Notes under the pieces: generated by a model
What the model was told of the DNA's origin: nothing
Databases searched by the model: none
Seen by the model: the letters and a program-made list of their open reading frames with translations, nothing else
In this document: piece after piece, positions 8,339-27,241 of the stretch
Layout: each line of letters starts with the position of its first letter
How positions within the stretch are numbered: the stretch's first letter is position 1
Assembly: GCF_024169925.1 (NCBI RefSeq)
Contig: NZ_JALJXF010000001.1
Location: 1,928,001-1,992,000 of the forward strand
Source of the DNA: Methylorubrum extorquens
GTDB lineage: Bacteria; Pseudomonadota; Alphaproteobacteria; Rhizobiales; Beijerinckiaceae
Direction of reading: 5' to 3'
Length of the DNA: 64,000 bases
Translations under genes and position numbers: made by a program

Positions 8339-8475
8339 CACAAGCCGCGCTTCGCACGAAGTGGACGCCTGTTCGGCGTCAGAGAGCGCGGCAGACCAAG
8401 AAGGACCGCTCGGGCATGGGGCCCGGCCGGTCCGATCCGGGCGGCTTGAAGGCGCAGGGCGCCAGGGCAGGATCG

Positions 8476-8505
8476 CGAGACGCTTCCTTAAGACGAAGCG
8501 TCTCG
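8476..8505 (+). promoter_or_regulatory. Stem-loop in the pnp 5' leader
   Basis: A perfect 10-bp stem (8476-8485 with 8496-8505) encloses a 10-nt loop, 59 nt before the pnp start. In E. coli the pnp leader carries an RNase III-cleaved stem-loop that underlies PNPase autoregulation. The position here is analogous; whether the mechanism is the same is inference. Confidence 0.6.
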
Positions 8506-8564
8506 CCGTCTTGCCTCTGGCGGCGCCGGGCTCAGCCCACCGCATGTTTGAAGGCGAGAGACAT

Positions 8565-10811
<2,247 letters not shown>

Positions 10812-10841
10812 CCCCGTCCCACACGCCATATCGGACGCTTG

Positions 10842-10874
10842 AAGAGCGCGGTCCCTCCGGGGGCCGCGCTCTTT
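10842..10874 (+). terminator. Intrinsic terminator after pnp
   Basis: A perfect 10-bp stem (aagagcgcgg with ccgcgctctt) around a 12-nt loop, with T residues at the 3' edge, 30 nt after the pnp stop. Confidence 0.85.
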
Positions 10875-10975
10875 GCTTATGGCGCGGGCCCCTCGAACGA
10901 GATCCGGCCGCGCAAAAAAACGTCTCCGGCACAGCTTGGCCGCCTTGCGCAAAAGGACAGTGCCGATTGCTTATT

Positions 10976-11008
10976 TTCCATATGAAATCAGTAAATATGG
11001 AATAATTC
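10976..11008. promoter_or_regulatory. AT-rich inverted repeats upstream of the TonB receptor, possible iron-regulator site
   Basis: ttccatat (10976-10983) is exactly repeated inverted as atatggaa (10995-11002) with an 11-nt gap. Overlapping this is a gaat-a-attc palindrome (11000-11008) that resembles the core of Irr-type iron control elements. The stretch is strikingly AT-rich for this genome and lies just before a siderophore receptor gene. Which regulator binds, if any, is inference. Confidence 0.35.
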
Positions 11009-11080
11009 GAACTTTGCCAAGCTGAGCCGGATTATGGCCAAGACTTCCCCGTCTATTCTAATAAAATAAGGGGGAAGTTT

Positions 11081-13348
11081 ATGAGAAACGCTCGCAAGGG
11101 CCGTGCTGTGCTGCGGCCGATGCTGCTTGGCTCCGTCGCCTGTACAAGCATCGCTGCGGCTTTAATCCATCCGGCGCGGGCGCAAGTCACGGATATCAAC
11201 ACCGGCCTGCCGACCGCTCAGGCGGTCCATCCGCTTGCCGCATCCCCCTCGATCGGCGGCGTCACCCTCGATACGATCAGCGTCGCCGGTTCCGGGGCCG
11301 GGCGCGGCCTCGTCGTCGACAGCTCAGGCTCGCAGGTCGGCTATCTCGCCAAGCGCCTACGCTCCTCGACCAAGACCGACACGCCCTTGATCGACACGCC
11401 GCAGGCGATCTCGGTGGTGACGGAAGCGCAGATCCGCGACCAGAACGTGCAGAGCATCGGTGAGGCGCTGCGCTACGTCCCCGGCGTCGCCATCGCCCAG
11501 GGCGAGGGCCACCGCGACGAGATCCTGATCCGCGGCCAGCGCACGACGGCCGACTTCTTCGTGAACGGCATCCGCGACGACGCCCGCTACTTCCGCGACC
11601 TCTACAACACCCAGCGCATCGAGGTGCTGAAGGGCCCCAACGCGATGATCTTCGGCCGCGGCGGCGGCGGCGGCGTGGTCAACCGCGTGCTCAAGGAAGC
11701 CGACGGCGTGCCGATCCGCGAGGTGCTGGTGCAGGGCGGCCAGTTCTGGAACAAGCGCATGGCGCTCGATGTCGGCGACCGCGTCTCCGACACCGCCTTC
11801 TTCCGCCTCAACGGCGTGTTCGAGGACACCGGCACCTACCGCGACTTCATCGACGTGCGCCGCTACGGCGTGAACCCGACGATGACCTTCCTGCTCGGGC
11901 CGCAGACGACGCTGCGCCTTTCCTACGAGTACTTTTCCGACAACCGCATCGCCGACCGCGGCATCCCCTCGCAGTTCGGGCGCCCCTGGCGCTATCGCGA
12001 GAACACCAGCACGCTGTTCGGCGCGCCCTTCATCTCGAACGGTTTCGTCGATGCTCATATCGGCAACGCACAGCTCGACCACGTCTTCGAGAGCGGCGTC
12101 GTGATGCGCAGCCAGACGCGGATCGCCGACTACGCGAAGTACCATCAGAACGCCTACCCCAACAGTCCGGTCAGTGCCGACGAGACCTCGTTCGTGATGC
12201 GCGGCTACGGCAGCCAGACCGACCGCACGAATTACTTCAACCAGACCGACTTCACCTACAAGTTCAACACCGGCCCCCTCGCCCACACCGTGGTGGCCGG
12301 CCTGGAACTCGGCTTTCAGGAGGGGATCGACTTCCGGCGCGACTTCATCTGGAACTCGACCGGCACCCGCAACCTCGTCGTCAATCCCTTCGCGCCGACC
12401 ACCACCGAGGGTGCAACCCTCCGGAATCTCGCCTCGGGCCGAAACAACACCTATCGGCTGGGCGTGTTCTCCGCCTTCGCCCAGGACCAGATCGAGATCG
12501 ACGAGCATCTGCAGTTCATCGTCGGAGCACGCTTCGACCGCTTCGATTTTCAATCGCGCGACCGGCGTCCCGACGCCGCGACCGGGCTGCCTGCCCAACC
12601 GGACAGCCGCATCGACAATCTCGTCTCGCCACGGGTCGGCGTCGTGGTGAAGCCGCTGCCGAACCTCGCCTTCTACAGCAGCTATTCGGTGTCCTTCCTG
12701 CCGAGCGCGGGCGATCAGTTCCGCGTGCTGGACCCGACGACCGCTTTGTCCGCACCCGAGCGGTTCGAGAACGCGGAAATCGGCATGAAATACGAGATCA
12801 CGCCGGCCTTGATCCTCACCGCCGCGCTGTTCAACCTCGATCGTGACAACCAGCCGATCCCCTCATCCACCGAAGCGGGCTTCTCAGCCGGCCCGGGCAA
12901 GACGAACACGCGGGGCGCCGAGATCGGCATCGCCGGCTACGCGACCGATTGGTGGCAGATCTCCGGCGGCTACGCCTATACCGAGCCGCGCATCGTCGCC
13001 GACCTCGATGACGACGGCGACGTGATCCGGGCCGGCAACCTCGTCGGCGGCGTTCCGCTCAACACCTTCAGCCTGTGGAACAAATTCGATATCGGCGACC
13101 GATTCTCCGTTGGCGTGGGCTACCTCTATCAGGACGCCAGCTTCGCATCGTCGGACAACTCGGTGCGCCTGCCGAGCTTCTCGCGCTTCGATGCCGGCGT
13201 GTTCTACGAGTTCAGCGAGAGCATGCGCGCTCAGGTCAACATCGAGAACCTGTTCGACCGGCGCTACGTCATCTCCGCGCACAACAACAACAACATCCTG
13301 CCCGGCGCGCCCCGGACCGTGCGCTTCCAGCTCATCGCGCGGTTCTGA
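11081..13348 (+). CDS. TonB-dependent siderophore receptor
   Basis: An outer-membrane gated channel that imports ferric siderophores using TonB-ExbBD energy. The 755-aa product has a signal peptide (basic start, hydrophobic core, cleavage near ARAQ), a plug domain (DTPQAISVVTEAQIRDQ and DEILIRGQRTTADFFVNGI), and a 22-strand-type barrel ending in RTVRFQLIARF with the terminal Phe needed by the BAM machinery. The IRGQ and NGIRDD motifs are typical of the FhuA/Fiu-like siderophore branch. A strong AAGGGGG ribosome-binding site precedes the ATG. The upstream AT-rich palindromes suggest iron control. The exact siderophore is not deducible. No ABC uptake genes flank it. Confidence 0.93.
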   Translation: MRNARKGRAVLRPMLLGSVACTSIAAALIHPARAQVTDINTGLPTAQAVHPLAASPSIGGVTLDTISVAGSGAGRGLVVDSSGSQVGYLAKRLRSSTKTDTPLIDTPQAISVVTEAQIRDQNVQSIGEALRYVPGVAIAQGEGHRDEILIRGQRTTADFFVNGIRDDARYFRDLYNTQRIEVLKGPNAMIFGRGGGGGVVNRVLKEADGVPIREVLVQGGQFWNKRMALDVGDRVSDTAFFRLNGVFEDTGTYRDFIDVRRYGVNPTMTFLLGPQTTLRLSYEYFSDNRIADRGIPSQFGRPWRYRENTSTLFGAPFISNGFVDAHIGNAQLDHVFESGVVMRSQTRIADYAKYHQNAYPNSPVSADETSFVMRGYGSQTDRTNYFNQTDFTYKFNTGPLAHTVVAGLELGFQEGIDFRRDFIWNSTGTRNLVVNPFAPTTTEGATLRNLASGRNNTYRLGVFSAFAQDQIEIDEHLQFIVGARFDRFDFQSRDRRPDAATGLPAQPDSRIDNLVSPRVGVVVKPLPNLAFYSSYSVSFLPSAGDQFRVLDPTTALSAPERFENAEIGMKYEITPALILTAALFNLDRDNQPIPSSTEAGFSAGPGKTNTRGAEIGIAGYATDWWQISGGYAYTEPRIVADLDDDGDVIRAGNLVGGVPLNTFSLWNKFDIGDRFSVGVGYLYQDASFASSDNSVRLPSFSRFDAGVFYEFSESMRAQVNIENLFDRRYVISAHNNNNILPGAPRTVRFQLIARF

Positions 13349-13353
13349 GCAGC

Positions 13354-13434
13354 GGAGGGCGCCCGAGGCTTCCTCGCCCGCGCGCCCTCCCCTAACACCG
13401 GGGCGAGGCCCGCCGCGCGGGCACCTCGCCCCGG
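13354..13434. terminator. Two consecutive long hairpins after the TonB receptor
   Basis: First stem ggagggcgc/gcgccctcc (13354-13362 with 13382-13390). Second stem of 11 bp, ccggggcgagg/cctcgccccgg (13398-13408 with 13424-13434). There is no T-run, but both sit in the short gap between the receptor gene and the GST gene and probably limit read-through. Confidence 0.5.
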
Positions 13435-13443
13435 AGCCAAGCC

Positions 13444-14085
13444 ATGTCCGACGATCTCGTCTTCTACACGAACCCGATGTCCCGCGGCCGGATCGTCCGC
13501 TGGATGCTGGAAGAGGTCGGCGCCCCCTACCGCACCGAGATCCTCGGCTACGGCACCTCGATGAAGGCGCCGACCTACCGGGCGATCAATCCGATGGGAA
13601 AGGTCCCCGCCCTCCGTCATGGCGAAACGGTGGTGACCGAGTGCCCTGCGATCCTCGCCTATCTCGCCGACGCCTTCCCGCAGGCCGGGCTCGCCCCCGA
13701 GCCGAGCCACCGCGACCGCGGCTCCTATTACCGCTGGCTGTTCTTCTGCGCCGGGCCACTCGAGGCAGCGGTGACGAACGGGGTGCTCAAGGTGAGCGTC
13801 CCCGACGACCCGCGCATGCAGGGCATGGTCGGCTACGGCAGCCTGGAGACGGCCCTCGACACGCTCGAAGGCGCCGTCTCCGGGGTGGAGTTTGTCGCGG
13901 GCGACCGGTTCAGCGCCGCCGACCTCTACGTCGCCTCGCATCTCGGCTGGGGCATGCAGTTCGGCACGATCCCGAAGCGCCCCGCCTTCGAGGCCTATGC
14001 CGGGCGCCACCTCGCGCGCGAGGCGGCAGTCCGCGCGCGCGACATCGACGACGGGCTTCTCGCCGATGCGCAGAAAGCGCCGTGA
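13444..14085 (+). CDS. Glutathione S-transferase family protein
   Basis: A cytosolic thiol-conjugating enzyme with a thioredoxin-like N-domain (residues 1-80) followed by a helical C-domain (213 aa in all). FYTNPMSRGRIVRWMLEEVG is the typical start; TECPAILAYLADAFP contains the Glu-(Ser/Cys)-like pair that contacts the glutathione gamma-glutamyl group; FSAADLYVASHLGW is the N-capping box of the C-domain. Substrate class is not determinable. It is the first gene after the hairpins and is followed 81 nt later by a small membrane protein. Confidence 0.9.
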   Translation: MSDDLVFYTNPMSRGRIVRWMLEEVGAPYRTEILGYGTSMKAPTYRAINPMGKVPALRHGETVVTECPAILAYLADAFPQAGLAPEPSHRDRGSYYRWLFFCAGPLEAAVTNGVLKVSVPDDPRMQGMVGYGSLETALDTLEGAVSGVEFVAGDRFSAADLYVASHLGWGMQFGTIPKRPAFEAYAGRHLAREAAVRARDIDDGLLADAQKAP

Positions 14086-14166
14086 GTCCTGGCCGGGCGG
14101 AACGGCCCCGCCCGCCCCGCGTTCGCCCCGCGAAGCCGCAAGGGGCGGCGACAAGGAGCCATTTCC

Positions 14167-14400
14167 GTGAACGAGATGATCGAGGACATTTTCTCCGGCG
14201 AGCCGAACCTGAGCATGACCGAGCGCGCCGTCTCCGTCGCGCTGGGGCTCGGTATCGCCGCCGCGGCGGCCCAGCCCCGGCCGAACAAGTTCCTGAGCCT
14301 CGCCGCGCTGGTGGTGGGCGTCGGCCTCGCCGTGCGCGGCGCCACCGGTCATTGCGCCGTCAAGGCAGTGGCGGGCGGCGGCCGCGACCTCACCGCCTGA
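14167..14400 (+). CDS. Small DUF2892-like membrane protein
   Basis: A 77-aa product starting at GTG. A conserved-looking N-terminus (NLSMTERAVSVALGLGI) leads into two short hydrophobic segments separated by PRPNKF, and a terminal GATGHCAVKAVAG. This matches the plan of YgaP-type DUF2892 proteins, which end with a Gly-x-Cys-Pro/Ala motif. The function of the family is poorly known. An AAGGAG ribosome-binding site lies about 8 nt upstream of the GTG. Confidence 0.65.
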   Translation: MNEMIEDIFSGEPNLSMTERAVSVALGLGIAAAAAQPRPNKFLSLAALVVGVGLAVRGATGHCAVKAVAGGGRDLTA

Positions 14401-14480
14401 TCGTTCTCGAAAAGGAACCTGCCCCTCGGTGATCCCGAACGATCGCCGGGGTGCCAAGTCCGGACAGCGAGCCCAAAGAG

Positions 14481-14512
14481 AAAAGGGGCGCCCCTCGCAG
14501 GGCGCCCCTTTT
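14481..14512. terminator. Bidirectional intrinsic terminator
   Basis: A perfect 13-bp stem (aaaaggggcgccc with gggcgcccctttt) and a 6-nt loop, with A-run and T-run at opposite ends. It sits between the convergent DUF2892-like gene and the GlsB-family gene and can serve both. Confidence 0.92.
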
Positions 14513-14538
14513 CCGGTCGTGGTGTGCGTGTCGGCTCG

Positions 14539-14805
14539 TCAGAGCGAGCGGCTGCTGGTCCGGCCGGCGATGAAGCCGTAGATCCCCAGGACGACGCAGG
14601 CGCCGACGATCGAGCCGATGAACCGCGCGCCCTCGTTGGGGCCGTACCAACCGACCGCCTGACCAATGAAGGTCGCGACGAAGGCGCCGACGATGCCGAG
14701 GATCGTCGTCAGGATGAAGCCGGACGGCTCCTTGTCACCGGGCATGATGAACTTGGCGATGACGCCGGCCACGAAGCCGATAATGATGGTCCAGAGAATT
14801 TCCAT
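14539..14805 (-). CDS. GlsB/YeaQ/YmgE-family stress-response membrane protein
   Basis: An 88-aa inner-membrane protein with three hydrophobic segments (ILWTIIIGFVAGVIAKFIMPG, then GFILTTILGIVGAFVATFIGQ, then FIGSIVGACVVLGIYGFIAG). The pattern and Gly spacing are those of the transglycosylase-associated family, which is induced by envelope or acid stress in enterobacteria. The start is the Met before EILWTI; longer frames upstream are charged and unlikely. It ends at the bidirectional terminator. Confidence 0.88.
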   Translation of the reverse strand: MEILWTIIIGFVAGVIAKFIMPGDKEPSGFILTTILGIVGAFVATFIGQAVGWYGPNEGARFIGSIVGACVVLGIYGFIAGRTSSRSL

Positions 14806-15055
14806 GTGGTCCCAACCCCGAAAGTCGTCGTCGATCTGAAGTTCCGGCCGGAAGACTTGGCCGTATTCGCATGACAAACGCGCGAGCGACGACGCCGGTT
14901 GCCTTGGGAAATGCAGGACCGCCCAAAAAATCCGGGCCTGCGCGATCGGCCATTCCTCCGGCATTCCGGGGTGCCGCTCGAACCCCTTTACGGGGAGCCG
15001 CTCCGAGCGGCAGAAGGGGTCGTTTCCTTCACGAATCGAGACCGGCGACCCTACG

Positions 15056-15415
15056 ATGACCATCGAACGCTACGAGACCGGCCCGCGCATGTCCCAGGCG
15101 GTCGCCCATGGCGACCTCGTATTCCTGGCGGGTCAGGTCGCCGCCGACGTGGTCGGCACCGGCGTCACCGCGCAGACGCAGCAGATCCTCGAACAGATCG
15201 ACCGGCTGCTGATGGCGGCGGGCAGCGACAAGGCCCGCATCCTCACGGCGACCGTCTATCTCGCCGATATGGGGGGCTTTGCCGAGATGAACGCCGCCTG
15301 GGACGCCTGGGTCGACAAGGGAAATCCGCCCGCCCGCGCCACCGTCGAGGCGCGGCTCGCCGGGCCGGAATACCTCGTCGAGATCGTCGTCACCGCCGTC
15401 CGGGGCAAATCGTGA
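15056..15415 (+). CDS. RidA family protein (enamine/imine deaminase-like)
   Basis: RidA proteins hydrolyse reactive 2-aminoacrylate and related enamines in the cytoplasm. This 119-aa product has the YjgF/UK114 fold signature (VFLAGQVAAD, then ILTATVYLADM, then FAEMNAAWDAW, then PARATVEARL with the catalytic Arg). Its stop codon overlaps the GTG of the polyamine-binding protein gene by 3 nt, so the two are translationally coupled. Subfamily assignment beyond RidA-like is uncertain. Confidence 0.9.
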   Translation: MTIERYETGPRMSQAVAHGDLVFLAGQVAADVVGTGVTAQTQQILEQIDRLLMAAGSDKARILTATVYLADMGGFAEMNAAWDAWVDKGNPPARATVEARLAGPEYLVEIVVTAVRGKS

Positions 15416-16515
15416 TCCGGCGGCTCCTGCTGGGAGGGCTCGCCGCCCTCCCCCTCCTCCTCTGCGCGACCGGCGGGGTGCGGGCCGAGGAGCGGGTCGT
15501 CAACATCTATAACTGGTCGGACTACATCGACCCGAAGGTGCTCGACGACTTCACCAAGGAGACGGGGATCAAGGTCGTCTACGACACCTACGACAACAAC
15601 GAGATCTTGGAAACGAAGCTCCTGGCCGGCAAGTCCGGCTACGACATCGTCGTCCCCTCCGGCCCCTTCCTTCAGCGCCTGATCAAGGCGGGCGTGTTCC
15701 TGCCGCTCGACAAGGCGAAGATCCCGAACCTCAAACACGCTTGGCCCGAGATCAGCACCCGGCTTCAGGCCTATGATCCGGGCAACGCGTTCGCCGTCGA
15801 TTACATGTGGGGCACCACCGGCATCGGCGTGAACGTATCGGCCGTGCGCGAGCGGCTCGGCACCAACGCCCCGCTCAACAGCTGGAGCCTCGTGCTCAAT
15901 CCCGGCTCGATGGCGAAGCTGAAGGATTGCGGCGTCATGCTCCTCGATTCCCCCGAGGACCTGATTCCCTCGATCCTGCCCTTCTACGGCTTCAAGTCGG
16001 ATTCGAAGCGCTGGGACGACATCACCACCGTGACCGACGCGCTCTACAAGGTCCGCGGCGCGGTGCGGAAGTTCCACTCCTCGGAGTACGTCAACGGGCT
16101 TGCCAACGGCGACGTCTGCCTCGCGGTCGGCTATTCCGGTGACGTGATGCAGGCCAAGAAGCGCGCCGAGGAATCGAAGAACGGCATCGAGATCGCCTAC
16201 TTCATCCCGAAGGAAGGCGCGCTGATGTGGTTCGACGCCTTCGCGATCCCGAAGGATGCCGCCCACCCGGCAGAGGCGCACGCCTTCATCGACTACATGA
16301 TGCGCCCCGAAGTGGCGGCGGCCAACACCAACTTCGTCTCCTTCGCCAACGGCAACCTCGCCGCGCGCAAGCTCGTGAAGCCGGAGCTTCTCAACAATCC
16401 GGGCATCTACCCGGACGAGACGACGATGCAGCGGCTCTCGGTCAACACCGCCTGGAACGACTCGACCCAGCGCTTCGTCACACGGAGTTGGACGCGGGTG
16501 CGCACCGGCCGCTGA
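15412..16515 (+). CDS. Periplasmic putrescine/spermidine-binding protein (PotF/PotD-like)
   Basis: The solute-binding component of an ABC polyamine importer. The 367-aa product has a signal peptide (IRRLLLGGLAALPLLLC, cleavage near VRAE), then the family start VVNIYNWSDYIDPKVLDDF, the YDIVVPSG segment and the WGTTGIGVN hinge region. Similarity is closest to PotF-type putrescine binders. The GTG start overlaps the ridA-like stop (GTGA). No permease or ATPase genes of a Pot system are nearby, so the transporter must be encoded elsewhere or be shared. A strong terminator follows. Confidence 0.92.
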   Translation: MIRRLLLGGLAALPLLLCATGGVRAEERVVNIYNWSDYIDPKVLDDFTKETGIKVVYDTYDNNEILETKLLAGKSGYDIVVPSGPFLQRLIKAGVFLPLDKAKIPNLKHAWPEISTRLQAYDPGNAFAVDYMWGTTGIGVNVSAVRERLGTNAPLNSWSLVLNPGSMAKLKDCGVMLLDSPEDLIPSILPFYGFKSDSKRWDDITTVTDALYKVRGAVRKFHSSEYVNGLANGDVCLAVGYSGDVMQAKKRAEESKNGIEIAYFIPKEGALMWFDAFAIPKDAAHPAEAHAFIDYMMRPEVAAANTNFVSFANGNLAARKLVKPELLNNPGIYPDETTMQRLSVNTAWNDSTQRFVTRSWTRVRTGR

Positions 16516-16544
16516 GTTTCTTACCGAACGCCTCCCAAGACGCA

Positions 16545-16578
16545 AAAAAGCCCCGGCTCGCGAGAGCCGGGGCTTTTT
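16545..16578. terminator. Bidirectional terminator between the polyamine-binding gene and rpoC
   Basis: A perfect 15-bp stem (including 5 A on one arm and 5 T on the other) with a 4-nt loop. It can end both the plus-strand PotF-like gene and the minus-strand rpoC transcript. Confidence 0.93.
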
Positions 16579-16588
16579 CATGATTCAT

Positions 16589-16618
16589 CCGCCCCGTCCG
16601 TGAAGCCGGACGGGGCGG
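16589..16618 (-). terminator. Hairpin just downstream of rpoC
   Basis: A perfect 12-bp GC-rich stem (ccgccccgtccg with cggacggggcgg) and a 6-nt loop. It lies between the rpoC stop and the T-run terminator, probably forming a tandem termination region. Confidence 0.65.
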
Positions 16619-16631
16619 TTTCGAGAGGGCC

Positions 16632-20849
<4,218 letters not shown>

Positions 20850-20977
20850 GATCCGCTCCTTGCTCGCCGGCTGCCCCGCGCCTGGGCAGTCACGGCTTGA
20901 TCCTCATGGCGCCGCGCTCGTCCGGAGCGCCGCTGGCCGTCGTCATGCGTCGGAAGGCCCTGCCCCTTCCTGCTCGA

Positions 20978-21011
20978 CCGCGGCGATGCCTCGGGAAAGG
21001 CACCGCCGCGG
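20978..21011 (-). repeat. Hairpin in the rpoB-rpoC spacer
   Basis: Arms ccgcggcg (20978-20985) and cgccgcgg (21004-21011), with tgcc/ggca extending the pairing inward across one mismatch. It lies just after the rpoB stop on the minus strand. It could be an RNA-processing structure. Confidence 0.5.
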
Positions 21012-21027
21012 GAGGTGATGGCGGTCG

Positions 21028-25158
<4,131 letters not shown>

Positions 25159-25358
25159 GAGACCTCGCTCCACCACCTCAGCGTAGGGTGCCCGGGGAAG
25201 GCGGACCGCCTCCCATCACCGGGCCCGAAGGGCCGTCCCGCCGGACGATCAGCCCACCCGAACCGAATTCGTCTTCGTTCGCCGCCCACTCCTGCCCTCA
25301 GGAACGACGGCCGCCCGAAGCAGCGTTAGCCCGCGAGCCGGAGCCCGCGGGCGTTTGG

Positions 25359-25388
25359 CCGGCGCAGCTCCTAAGGAGCGTGCGCCGG
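25359..25388 (-). promoter_or_regulatory. Long hairpin in the rplL-rpoB spacer
   Basis: ccggcgca-gctcc / ggagc-(g)-tgcgccgg: 13 bp with one bulge and a 3-nt loop. In E. coli an attenuator and an RNase III site lie between rplL and rpoB. This structure and the neighbouring palindrome occupy the same place. Confidence 0.55.
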
Positions 25389-25391
25389 ATG

Positions 25392-25415
25392 CGATGGGCC
25401 GGTACCGGCCCATCG
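25392..25415 (-). promoter_or_regulatory. Perfect 24-bp palindrome 5 nt after the rplL stop
   Basis: Positions 25392-25415 are fully self-complementary, with no spacer. In the transcript this folds into a GC-rich hairpin directly after rplL. It may partly terminate or protect the abundant rplJL message. Confidence 0.6.
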
Positions 25416-25420
25416 ACGGA

Positions 25421-25798
<378 letters not shown>

Positions 25799-25855
25799 GT
25801 GCGTGTTCCTTTGGTGTATCGGTTTGAACGGGTCGGTTTATGGGGGAGAAACGGC

Positions 25856-26374
25856 TCAGGCCGCCTCGTCCTTCTTGGCATAGGCCCCGAACACGCGGGC
25901 GAGCTTGGCCGCCGGCGCGTTGACGACCTGGGCGACCTTGGTCGCGGGAGCCTGGATGAGGCCCACGAGCTTGGCGCGCAGTTCGTCGAGGGACGGGAGC
26001 GAGGCGAGCGCCTTCACGCCGTCCGGGTTCAGGGCAGTCGTTCCCATCGCGCCGCCGAGAATCACGAGCTTGTCGTTCGTCTTGGCGAAGTCCACCGCAA
26101 CCTTGGCGGCCGCAACCGGATCGCTCGAATAAGCGAGCAGGGTCGGGCCCTTCAGGAGGGGCTTGATGGAGGCGACGTCCGTGCCATCGAGAGCGATGCT
26201 GGCGAGCCGGTTCTTGGCGACCTTCACGGTGGCGCCGGCCTGCTTCATCTGCGAGCGCAGCTTCTGCATGTCGGCGACCGTGAGGCCTTTGTAGTGGGCC
26301 ACGACGACGACGGCGTTCGCGTTGAACACGCCGTTGAGCGTCGAGACGAGATCAGCTTTAGCTGTCCGGTCCAC
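25856..26374 (-). CDS. rplJ: 50S ribosomal protein L10
   Basis: L10 anchors the L7/L12 stalk to 23S rRNA and, in many bacteria, represses its own operon by binding the mRNA leader. The GTG start gives the standard 172 aa ([16 protein letters not shown] and onward) with a GGAGAGAG ribosome-binding site. The C-terminal helix ([15 protein letters not shown]) provides the L7/L12 docking sites. Unlike the usual order, rplA is not directly upstream; rplKA is 21 kb away on the same strand. A separate promoter lies about 420 bp upstream. Confidence 0.98.
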   Translation of the reverse strand: MDRTAKADLVSTLNGVFNANAVVVVAHYKGLTVADMQKLRSQMKQAGATVKVAKNRLASIALDGTDVASIKPLLKGPTLLAYSSDPVAAAKVAVDFAKTNDKLVILGGAMGTTALNPDGVKALASLPSLDELRAKLVGLIQAPATKVAQVVNAPAAKLARVFGAYAKKDEAA

Positions 26375-26787
26375 TGTGCTCTCTCCGGTTGGCGGAACCT
26401 GAGACAGGCCCGCCGGTTGCACTTGCCGCCCGGAACGGATCTCGGCGTAGAAGCCGGACCCGTCGCGGACGACGTCTCACGGCCCTGTCCCTTTGAAGCG
26501 CCTCAAGCGGCCCCTCGCGGGTGAGATTGGTTCAAACCGAGGTCTCCGCCGGTGCCTGTCGGCCCCGATGGAAGACGTAGAGAAATTCGGTCTTCCCCGT
26601 CTGTGCAGGCTGTCGCCGATTAAGCCGGTCGCCCGGCGCCTGCAGTCTCGGACAGGACATAGCCGGAAACGGCGCTCGGAGCGGAAGCTCCAAGACCATT
26701 CCGGCCATCACCGTCCGGTTGCCCGAACGGCATCTCGAATGGAAACCGACCGATAGGCCGATCCCTTTCAATGGTTGAAATCGTGGA
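26375..26787 (-). promoter_or_regulatory. Long untranslated leader of rplJ-rplL-rpoBC
   Basis: About 410 nt lie between the predicted transcription start and the rplJ GTG, without a credible gene. Such a long leader is expected if L10-(L12)4 regulates translation by binding upstream mRNA, as in E. coli. I did not derive a secondary structure. Confidence 0.5.
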
Positions 26788-26793
26788 GCGCGG

Positions 26794-26822
26794 TCTATAG
26801 CGGCGTGCAAGCCGCCTGCCAA
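26794..26822 (-). promoter_or_regulatory. Promoter for the rplJL-rpoBC operon
   Basis: On the minus strand: TTGGCA (26822-26817), a 17-nt spacer, TATAGA (26799-26794). This is a strong match to a housekeeping promoter with optimal spacing, facing rplJ. It supplies the promoter that the separated rplJL-rpoBC half needs. Confidence 0.65.
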
Positions 26823-27047
26823 GTCCCGCAATGCGACTTTTCCGTCGCAGGCAAGGATGCAGACGAAGGCCCGAGCGAGCGGGGGCGGGCCTTGTCCCCG
26901 ACCGGGGCACGCCCTCGCCTTAACCGATCCTTGACTCTGTCCCGGCCCCGTCCGCCGCGGCACGGATCCCGTGTGCGCCAGCGCATCCCCGACCACGACG
27001 CGGCGGCCTTACACCGCAGCGCACAAAAGCAGGGGATCTGTCGGGCG

Positions 27048-27197
27048 ATGGCCTCGAAGGTGTTGTTGGCTCTGGTGGTGTTCGTGTTCCTCGTGGACGG
27101 CCACCTGCCCGGGATGCGCGAGTTGCGCAACCCGGACACCGAGGGCGGGAAGGGCGCAAGCCGCGCCTCGCTGCTGTCGAAGCGGTCCGAGGCCTGA
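27048..27197 (+). CDS. Small putative membrane or secreted protein (49 aa)
   Basis: A short frame with an AGGGGA ribosome-binding site. It begins ASKVLLALVVFVFLVDG, a single hydrophobic segment like a signal anchor, followed by a polar tail (MRELRNPDTEGGKGASRAS). I know no family. It sits between the rplJ promoter region and the convergent porin gene. Could be a chance frame. Confidence 0.4.
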   Translation: MASKVLLALVVFVFLVDGHLPGMRELRNPDTEGGKGASRASLLSKRSEA

Positions 27198-27241
27198 GCC
27201 CCGGACCGCCTGGGACGGATCGCTCGAGCCCCACTCCGGGA

